A stretch of 21,020 bases of DNA. It comes from Branchiostoma floridae (lineage: Eukaryota; Chordata; Leptocardii; Amphioxiformes; Branchiostomatidae). The stretch is from contig NW_023365802.1 of assembly GCF_000003815.2 (NCBI RefSeq), positions 1 to 21,020 of the forward strand. Direction: 5' to 3'. The position numbers and the translations under genes are program-made. The notes under the pieces were generated by a model. That model searched no databases. It worked only from the letters and a program-made list of their open reading frames with translations, and was not told where the DNA came from. Each line of letters opens with the position of its first letter. The first letter of the stretch is position 1. Below, piece after piece: positions 1 to 9,157 of this stretch.

Positions 1-3000
1 GCAGACAGACATAGAGGCAGACAGACAAAGAAGAAGCCAGTCAGAGAGGCAGACAGAGAGGCAGAATGTCAAAGAAAAAGCCAGACAGGGTTGCAGACAG
101 ACTAAGAAGAAGCCAGACAGGGTTGCAGACAGACAGAGAGACAGGCAGAGAAAGAGAAAGCCAGACAGGATTGCAGTCTGACAAAGATGAAGCCAGACAG
201 GGAGGCAGACAGACAAAGAGAGAGGCAGTCAGGCTTTCAGACAGACAGAGAGGAAGACAGACAGGCTTGCAGACAGAGAGGGAGACAGACAGTGAGAGAG
301 GCAGACAGGCTTGCAGACAGACAATGAGGCAGACAGACAAAAAGAAAGCAAGACATGCATGCAGACAGACAGAGAGGGAGACAGACAGGCTTGCAGACAG
401 ACAGGAGGCAGACAGACAAAAGGAAGTTAGACAGATTTGCAGACTGTCAGTGAGGCAGACAGACAAAGAAAAAGCCATACAGGGTTGCAGACATACAAAG
501 ATGAAGTCACACAGGGTTGCAGACAAAAACAAAGACAAAGAGAGAGACAGACAGTCTTGCAGACAGACAGGGAAACAGACAGACACAGAGAAAGCAAGAC
601 AGGCTTGCACTCTGACAGAGAGGAAGACAGACAGGCTTGCAGACAGACAGGGGGCAGACAGACAAAGAGAAAGCCAGACAGGGTTGCAGACAGACAAAGA
701 GTGAGCCAGATAAGGCGTGCAGGCATACAGAGAGGGAGACAGACAGGCTTGCAGACAGACGGTGAGGCAGACAGACAAAGAGAAAGCCAGACATGCTTGC
801 AGACAGACTGTGAGGCAGACAGACGACGAGAAAGCCAGACAGGGTTGCCGACAGACAAAGAAGAAGCCAGACTGGGTTGCAGACAGACAGAGAGGCAGGC
901 AGACAAAGAAGAGCCAGACAGGGAGGCAGACAGAAAGGCTTGCAGACAGACAGAAGGCAGACAGACAAAGAGGAAGCCAGACATGGTTGCAGATAGACAG
1001 CTAGGCAGGCAGACAAAGAGAAAGTCAGACAGGGTTGCAGACAGACAAAGAGGAAGAGAGAAAGGCATGTAGACAGACAGAGAGGGAGACAGACAGGCTT
1101 GCAAACAGACAGTGAGGAAAACAGACACAGAGATAGCCAGACATGCTTGCAGAAAGACAGAGAGGGAGACAGACAGTCTTGCAGACAGACAAAGAAGAAG
1201 CCAGACAGGGTTGCAGACAGACAGAGAGGCAAGCAGACAAAGAGAAAGTCAGACAGGGTTGCAGACTGACAAAGAAGAAGCCAGACAGGGAGGCAGACAG
1301 ACAGGCTTGCAGACAAACAGGAGGCAGACAGACAAAGAGGAAGCCAGACATGGTTGCAGACAGACAGCTAGGCAGGCAGACAAAGAGAAAGTCAGACAGG
1401 GTTGCAGACAGACAAAGAGGAAGAGAGACAGGCATGTAGACAGACAGAGAGGGAGACAGACAGGCTTGCAAACAGACAGTGAGGCAAACAGACACAGAGA
1501 TAGCCAATCATGATTGCAGACAGACATAGAGGGAGACAGACAGTCTTGCAGACAGACATAGAGGCAGACAGACAAAGAAGAAGCCAGGCAGAGAGGCAGA
1601 CAGAGAGGCAGAATGACAAAGAAAAAGCCAGACAGGGTTGCAGACAGAGTAAGAAGAAGCCAGACAGGGTTGCAGACAGACAGAGAGGCAGGCAGAGAAA
1701 GAGAAAGCCAGACAGGGTTGCAGACTGACAAAGAAGAAGCCAGACAGGGAGGCAGACAGAGAGGAAGACAAACGCTTGCAGACAGACATTGGGGCAGACA
1801 GAGAATAAGAAAGCTAGACAGGGTTGCAGACAGACAAAGAAGAAGCCAGACAGGGTTGAAGACAGACAAAAAAGAAGCCAGACAGGGAGGTAGACAGACA
1901 GAGAGAGAGACAGACAGGGTTGCAGACAGACATTTGGGCAGATAGACAATAAGAAAGCCAGACAGGGTTGCAGACAGACAGAGAGAGGCAGACAGGCTTG
2001 CAGACAGACAGAGAGGGAGACAGACATGCTTGCAGACAGACAGGAGGCAGACAGACAAAGAGGAAGCCAGACAAGGTTGCAGACAGACAGGCAAGCAGAC
2101 AAAGAGAAAGCCAGACAGGGTTGCAGACAGACAAATTTGAAGCTAGACCGGGTTGCAGACAGACAGAGAGGCAGGCAGACAGGCATGCAGACAGACAGAG
2201 AGGGAGACAGACAGGCTTGCAGACAGACAGAGAGGGAGACAGACAGGCTTGCAGACAGAAAGTAGGCAGACAGACAAAGATGAAGCCAGACATGGTTGCA
2301 GACAGACAGCCAGGCAGGCAGACAAAGAGAAAGTCAGACAGGGTTGCAGACAGACAAAGAAGAAGAAACGGGCTTGCAGACAGACAGAGAGAGACAGAGA
2401 GACATAGAGGCTTTCAGACAGACAGGGAGGCAGACAGACACAGAGAAAGCCAGACATGCTTGCAGACAGGCAGAGAGGGAGACAGACAGTCTTGCAGACA
2501 GACAAAGAGGCAGACAGACAAAGAAGAAGCCAGACAGAGAGGCAGACAGACAGAGAGGCAGAATGACAAAGAAAAAGCCAGACAGGGTTGCAGACAGACA
2601 TAGAAGAAGCCAGACAGGGTTGCAGACAGACAGAGAGGCAGGCAGTCAAAGAGAAAGCCAGACAGGGTTGCAGACTGACAAGGAAGAAGCCAGACAGGGA
2701 GGCAGACAGACAAAGAGAAAGCCAGACAGGGTTGCAGACAGACAAAGAGTGAGGCAGACATGCAAGTAGACAGACAGAGAGCGAGACAGACAGGCTTGCA
2801 ATCAGACAGTGAGGCAGACAGACACAGAGAAAGCCAGACATGCTTGCAGACAGACAGAGAGTGAGACAGACAGGCTTGCAGACAGACACGGACGCAGACA
2901 GAAAAAAGAGGAAGCCAAACAGGGTTGCAGACAGACAGTGAGGCAGATAAACAAAGAGGAAGCCAGAAAGGGTTGCAGACAGACAGAGGCAGACAAACAA

Positions 3001-3245
3001 AGAAGAAGCCAAACACGGTTGCAAACAGACAGAGAGGCAGATGGACAAAGATAAAGCCAGAGAGGGTTGCAGACCAACAGAGAGGTAGACAGAGAAAGAG
3101 GAAGCCAGACAGGGTTTCAATCAGACAGAGACCCAGACAGACAGTCAGGCAGAAAGACAGAGAGGCAGACAGGGAAAGAGGAAGCCAGATAGGGTTTCAG
3201 TCAGACTGAGAGGCAGGTAGAGAAAGAGGAAGCCAGACAGGCAGC
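1..3245. repeat. 16-bp-unit minisatellite array with higher-order blocks
   Basis: The whole stretch is made of variants of a 16-bp unit such as gcagacagacaaagag, interleaved with units of the agccagacagggttgc type. Landmark words recur at multiples of 16: gccagacag at 80, 112 and 160 gives spacings of 32 and 48. The plus strand is rich in A, G and C and poor in T, so stop codons are rare in all plus frames; the minus strand is poor in A, with the same result. Because 16 is not a multiple of 3, every frame translates to a 16-residue (48-bp) period such as QTDREADRQ or LSVCLQ strings. The array enters from the left edge of the window, so its full length is unknown. It decays between about 3060 and 3245 and then stops abruptly. 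It is not a gene. Confidence 0.95.
915..1520. repeat. Higher-order tandem duplication inside the minisatellite (about 367 bp period)
   Basis: Within the array, the segment from about 915 to 1150 is repeated from about 1282 to 1520. The words aagccagacatggttgcag (974 and 1341) and aggaagagag (1051 and 1418) both recur at an offset of 367 bp, close to 23 units of 16 bp. The copies differ at scattered bases and small gaps, so this is an older block duplication laid over the short period. Confidence 0.75.
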
Positions 3246-4300
3246 TGGATATCCAGTATGCGGCATAGTACGAAAATTAGATAATGACGAAAGTTGGATA
3301 CAACAATACATGTATTACTTGGAAACATTGTACATGTGTAGTCACCCCCTTTAAATGCTATAGTGATAATAGTTACCCGACATGCCCCTCCCCTGCCGTC
3401 CGTTCCGTGCCTCTGCGGGGTGCGGATCACCCCCCCCCCCCTTGATGTCAGCTGTGGACGCCTGGAAGAAAACTCTCCACACTAGTGGTAACTAGTGTTA
3501 GGAGCCTTATTCTCCATTCCACACACGCACACGAACAGTCCATGCCGAGTAAAAAACTATACCTCCATTTCTCATGGAGGTAAAAGCTTTAAAGCATGGT
3601 GACAGAAACAATGTTGCCTCTGACTGCAGTCTAACCAAATGCAAGCTACATTAACGTTCCATTCTAGAAGGCTAAGGCCATAATTGTATTACCTAAAGCC
3701 GGAAATACGCCAATGGTCAGTCTAGAAAAATAAAAGGTACATAAATTAGTTCAGAAACCCTGGTGATGCCAGGAGGAGTTACCACAACTGTTATTTTGAG
3801 CAAACTCTTGATAGTTGTTTTATTCAAATTCAAAGTAGTACTATATAAGTTGTTGCATTTTGGTGTTAATAGTTCTGAATGGCACGCTTGTTAAAAAGAA
3901 ATAAGACTTAAAGAAACATACATGTAAAATACTGCGCTGAAACCTCAGATATTTCACCACAAAAAAGTATACTATAAACAACTTTTTTCAGCTTAATTCC
4001 AACTCGTGCATCACAATACCACTGTTGTATTTTTTTAAACGTTACATAATGATTCACTGATATTCTTTCCAGTGTTCCCCTAGCAGCAGTTCAAGTATGT
4101 GTAATCATTAAGCTAGAAGCACACAAATTACATACGTGATCAAGGTCATGTTGAAAAGTCTCATTTCTACGTAAGAGTGACTAAGAGAAGGGAACAAAGC
4201 CTGTAGTCATTCCTGTTGCTATGCATCGTTCAAAACTCAAGATTAATAAATCTCTCATCACGATGACTTCAAAGGCCGCTCTCAGAGAACTCACTGCTCA
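3246..4300. other. Non-coding flank between minisatellite and secreted-protein gene
   Basis: No open frame with coding character was seen on either strand. The stretch holds a C12 run (3430-3441) and two short perfect hairpins: ACACTAGT/ACTAGTGT around 3480-3500 and TACCTCCAT/ATGGAGGTA around 3557-3582. It is otherwise AT-rich. It probably contains upstream regulatory DNA of the gene starting at 4386, but no specific site can be supported. Confidence 0.6.
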
Positions 4301-4302
4301 GC

Positions 4303-4308
4303 TTTAAA
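4303..4308 (+). promoter_or_regulatory. Candidate TATA-like box (TTTAAA)
   Basis: TTTAAA lies 78 bp upstream of the ATG at 4386. That spacing would suit a TATA-type element with a short 5' UTR of roughly 45-55 bases. The motif is short and common in AT-rich DNA, so the call is weak and rests mainly on position. Confidence 0.25.
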
Positions 4309-4385
4309 GGAGGGAGGATCTTTGGTACAAGTCGGAGGACAACATCTTTGAAGGCTTAAAGTGTATTTAGTTGAAGAGATTCATC

Positions 4386-7300
4386 ATGAAGTAAGTGTTT
4401 CTCAATCGTCCTATCCTAATTAAAACATCCAGTATCTATATGTTTTCAGCCTTCCCCAGAAATAAGGCACAGAACTAAAATTTCTTGGCAAAATATAGTA
4501 AACTATGAATTTCTTTATCAATATAAAGAAAATTCTAAAAATCATTGTTGTCATTACTCTTCAGATATTGAGATAACATCATATTATTGTTTGCTTATTT
4601 GTAAAATCATGCCCGAGGGCTAATTGCATACCCAGTCTCAAGAACTAGAGGTAAGTACATAAAACTAGTGTCTAATCAACTACATGATACTATATGGATA
4701 CTATTGTCGGGTTTGACTTCTTCTTTGAAGGCAGTGGTTAATGAACTGTCCCACGTTCTGTATGAAGGTGGGATTTTGTGCTTTTAGTAGAAATGTAGTC
4801 TTTTGGTGATCATTTAGGTGGTAAAAGCTTGATTAAATAGTGACAACTGTTTGAAATAATGTTTTCTTTCGGTTTCATAGTGGGTACACTGACTGAATAA
4901 CCAAATATGTGGCGAGAAAAAAAAGAGTAAACTGTGGTCAGGGCTGCCTTTTTTTCCACTTTCGGGCGTGATCCCTACGTGGCCCCTTTAGACACCTTGA
5001 AGCTTGCCACCTTTGGTCACTGCTAGTCCGTTGTATTTGTTTACACTGGCAGTGGCAATCCAGCTCCATCCTGTCACTTAACCCTCAAACACCCGAGTGG
5101 GGTCCATTTGGACCCCAGGCGTCCATTTTGAAGTACCATTTGAACAGTTTCGATCTGAAAAAAATTCCTTCCGTGACTTTGTTAGTCAATATCTTTTATA
5201 CCTTCTCCTAAGTTTTTATGAAGATAGGTACAATACTGTGGAAACTGTAAAGAAAGTCTGTGTACAGTTCGTCTGGGGTCCAAAGGGTTTTTTAAACAAA
5301 CTTTTGAGACTAACTTCTTAATTTCTTATTGTATGACCACCAAACTTTTAGAGGATAATAAGCATATAAACTAAATCGTCATAAAAATGTTTGTGTCATC
5401 ACCGTATAATATGACATTGTGACGTCATTTAGCGTATAAGGGCAGTCATCTCTGATTTTCACTAATGACGTCATAAAATTAGCATAATTCATAAATTTTC
5501 AATCATGAAAATAGCACCGAATTTCATAGAATTTAATTGTTGTAAGAAAACAAGTGTTGAAACCTTGTTGAAATCAAAATTGACAAATTTTGGCAAAAAT
5601 ATGCCTGTCAGAATTCCGTTGCCATGGCAACACCAAAAATTGATAAACTCACTTTATTGACCAAAAAATTTTGCTAACAATATTTGTGACATATTACCAA
5701 GTTTCGTAGCCTTAGCACCAGCCGTTCATGAGTTATGCGACATAAAGCGGCTAAGGGCTCAAAATTCCCCTCCCTGGTCAGAATAGGTTTAGTGCAAAAC
5801 GTGGTCCTTCTGATCCTTTGCATAAATTATGATGATGAGCTGGAATTAGCAACACCTTAACATGTCAAAATGTTCCTCTTACATTGACGAAGCAATGTAT
5901 GTACAATATCAACGATAAGAATTGGAACTAAGCTTTTATGAACAAAACATTTTGGGGTCCGTTTGGACCCCGCTCGGTCATTTTAGTCGCAAAAAATGTC
6001 GGGTGCTTGAGGGTTAAATACACTATGTAATAAAACAAATAGGTGCCGTAAACTATTCGTGAAAACATAGAGTGATATCCCCGGTCAGTCCACCGGAAAG
6101 TTGTGTCTTTAAAACAAAACCCGGCCTGGAATAAACACAATCTGGAACTGGTGCAGCGTAGCGTAAGTCAGGCTGTAGTAACTGGAAATGTTTGTTTATT
6201 TGTTTGCTTGTTTTTGTTTGAAACTTTTTTATCCTTTTTTTTTTAAAATAAATTTCTATTTTCAGGCTTTGGTCCTGAGTGTTTCTTCTTTTGATATGCG
6301 CACTTGTTTTGGAGTCACACGCACGGCGTGGCAGCCGAGGTCAATACCACCTCCAAAATCGCCGTCTCGGCTATAGCCGACACCAAAACCGTCACCTTGG
6401 CCATAGCCAAAATCAAAGCCACCACCCTAGCTATAGCCAACTTCAAAGCCGCCGCCCGAGCTATAGCCAGCAGCAAAGCCACCGCCCGAGCGATAGCCAA
6501 CATCAAAGCCACCGCCCGAGCGATAGCCAACATCAAAGCCACCACCCTAGCTATAGCCAACGCCAAAATCGTCGCCTTGGCCATAGCCAACATCAAAGCC
6601 ACCACCCTAGCTATAACCAACATCAAAGCCACCGCCCTAGCTATAGCCAACGCCAAAACCGCCGCCTTGGCCATAGCCAACATCAAAGCCGTCGCCCTAG
6701 CTATAGCCAACACCAGAACCGCCGCCATGGCCATAGCCAACACCAGAACCGCCGCCTTGGCCATAACCAACATCAAAGCCACCACCCTGACATTTACCAA
6801 AGTCAACGCCAAAACCGACATCGTCGTCCAACCTCTGGTGAGGCTAAAACAAACGGTAAAGGTGAGCGTAAATAATTAGAGACTGATGCACCTATAATGA
6901 ATTTGGGGGTGAAAGGTAACAGTTGAATGCATGTGTGGAGTGTGCATTTTTATGCCATTGCTTTTTCAATATGTGTATAAAACACTTTGTTTAATGTTGG
7001 CATTTTTGGGCAGGAAATGGCAGGTAAGGGTTTGGGCTATCTTATTATGTTAAAATGATAGGCCTTTTACCATATGTTTTGCCTGGCACATCCTAGTCTA
7101 AAAGTAAATCCAGTTTGGATGTGTTTATTTCTTGTCTAGGTCAAAGGTCATATGAGTATCTTGGGTGTGTTGCGATTCTCCCCTGCCAATATGAGGGCAG
7201 GGTATTCGAATTCATAGTCTGCATATGACGGACAGTAGTAGTAGTGGTAATTTGGGGTCTACTAGCCTCAGCAATTTTTAGGTTAACCCTATCCAAAATG

Positions 7301-9101
7301 GGCTTTTTGGCCCTTCCCTTCCCTGGGGGGGGGGGGGGGGGGGGGCTCATTCGACCCCCTTCGTATTTTCAAAACGGCTTACTGTACGATCACCAAATTT
7401 GCAGGGAAGGTTGTGCTCATCGAGTTTAACAATTCCTGAAATTTCTATATCATTATGACGTTATATGACGTAAAAATGACGTCATTAATTGATATTTTGG
7501 GCTAAAATGGGGAATTCCCATAATACCTAAATATCTCACTCAAAAAGTTGCCAATAAAGGTTAATTAATGATATTTAAGTGTTATAAGACTTCTGTTGTC
7601 AAAAGCCGACGCAACGACGTCAGAATGACGTCATAGAATGACGTCATCTGAAGTTTAGCTATCCGCCATCTTGGATCATCAACCTTAAATTTGTCAAGAT
7701 ACATTTTTTCAACATATAACGCTAAAACCCCTTGAAAATGGATTAAATACGTTCACTTTAATGTTTTCTGTAAAGAAATACCAAGTAGTGATGAATTTTG
7801 AGTGAAAATAAGCTTGATGTACTTTTCATCATGATATTGTCGGCAATCTTGGATTTTGACCAATTACGTCATCTCATTAGCATAATTTATGAATATTTAA
7901 TTATTAATGTTCAACCAAGATGTGTTAGATATTAAAGATATATGAAAAGAAGTTAAGTTTAGCAAAAAAATCTTAAAATCCCATTGTTTAAACCAAAATC
8001 AATGATTTTTGTAAAATTTGCCTTTCAGAAACCCGAAAAATCATAAACTTACTCAATTTTGTTTAATTGTTGCCAACAATGTTTGAGGAAAACTCACCAA
8101 GTTTGTTTGTTCTAGCACAAGCCGTTTGGGAGCTATATGAGGTCAAAGTTGGCGCAGGCACTTTTAGCCCCCCCCCCCAGTCTGGATAGGGTTAATATTA
8201 GTCAGATGCAAGTTTAAGTTACATTTATTGGTTGTTTCCTCTTTGATTCTTGTGTACTTTGATTTCTTACATCAACAGCAGCAGGCTATTCTTCACCTCT
8301 ATCCTCATCAAACACCTACCGTAGCGGCAACTCCCCCCACACGGGCGGGGAGAAATGTTCATACAGAGGAAATACTTGTTCGTATGGAAGTTGGGCAGGG
8401 AATGGTATGGTCCGTAACAAAGGTATGTATGTCAACATAAGATCTGAATTTGTGGCATACAATAAGATAATGATTCTGAAATAAGCCATTTCACAGGGGT
8501 TCGAAGGCCTGTGCGGCGACAGAAATTATAGGTAATATGCCAAAGGGTAAGACTACGAAATAGAAAACAAAGCCTGTCTGAAAATTGTGAAGTAAATCGA
8601 AACATTTGTCCAGACAAGGACTGTTTACATTTTAGGGACATATGACCTAAAATTCCTGTCGCCGCACATGTGTTCCGACCTCTGTGAAAGGGCTTATAGC
8701 CTGTCAGTAATATGAAATCAAAAATATATCACATTTAATGCCTTATGAATACAAAAGCCTCCTTACCCAATGAATTAGAACGATAATGTTAATCTAAACT
8801 TATCTATGTAATAAGAGGATGCCGAAAGTTGTGCGTCCGTAAGATGTGTTGCAAGGGCAAATTGTTAGCAAAAACGTACGAATACCTTTCTCTAATCTTC
8901 GAAACTTTGGATTATCAGGTAAAACTTCCTTGAGAGAGTGTCCTTATACAGGAAAAGATTAAACGGTAATAACCTGCACTTAAATGACTCGGTCCGTGGT
9001 TTATACAGTGTCATAATGGTTCGCAGGTTCCAATAATTAATGAATAAGATATGAGATAGGTCAGTGTTATAGTTCTATATCATATCGTGCCGCGGTAATC
9101 C

Positions 9102-9157
<56 letters not shown>

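Noticed and set aside
41-3209. Many long open frames on both strands encoding QTDRE-type or LSVCLQ-type repeats
   Set aside because: They are a by-product of a T-poor (plus) and A-poor (minus) 16-bp tandem repeat. They overlap in all frames, with no start context, splice sites or non-repeat domain.
6276-6278. Reading the TGA as selenocysteine
   Set aside because: Position 6 of a signal peptide is an implausible site, and no SECIS-like structure was recognised downstream. A nonsense change is simpler.
6304-6879. 191-codon Ala-rich plus frame and 168-codon minus frame over the 30-bp repeat
   Set aside because: Both are shadows of the same repeat. Only the frame joined to the signal peptide and the Cys-domain exon has consistent splice phases.
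8490-8515. tRNA-like B-box word GGTTCGAAGGCC
   Set aside because: It lies in the inverted-repeat arm of the 211-bp MITE. No A box at the right distance and no cloverleaf were found, so it is neither a tRNA nor a tRNA-derived SINE.
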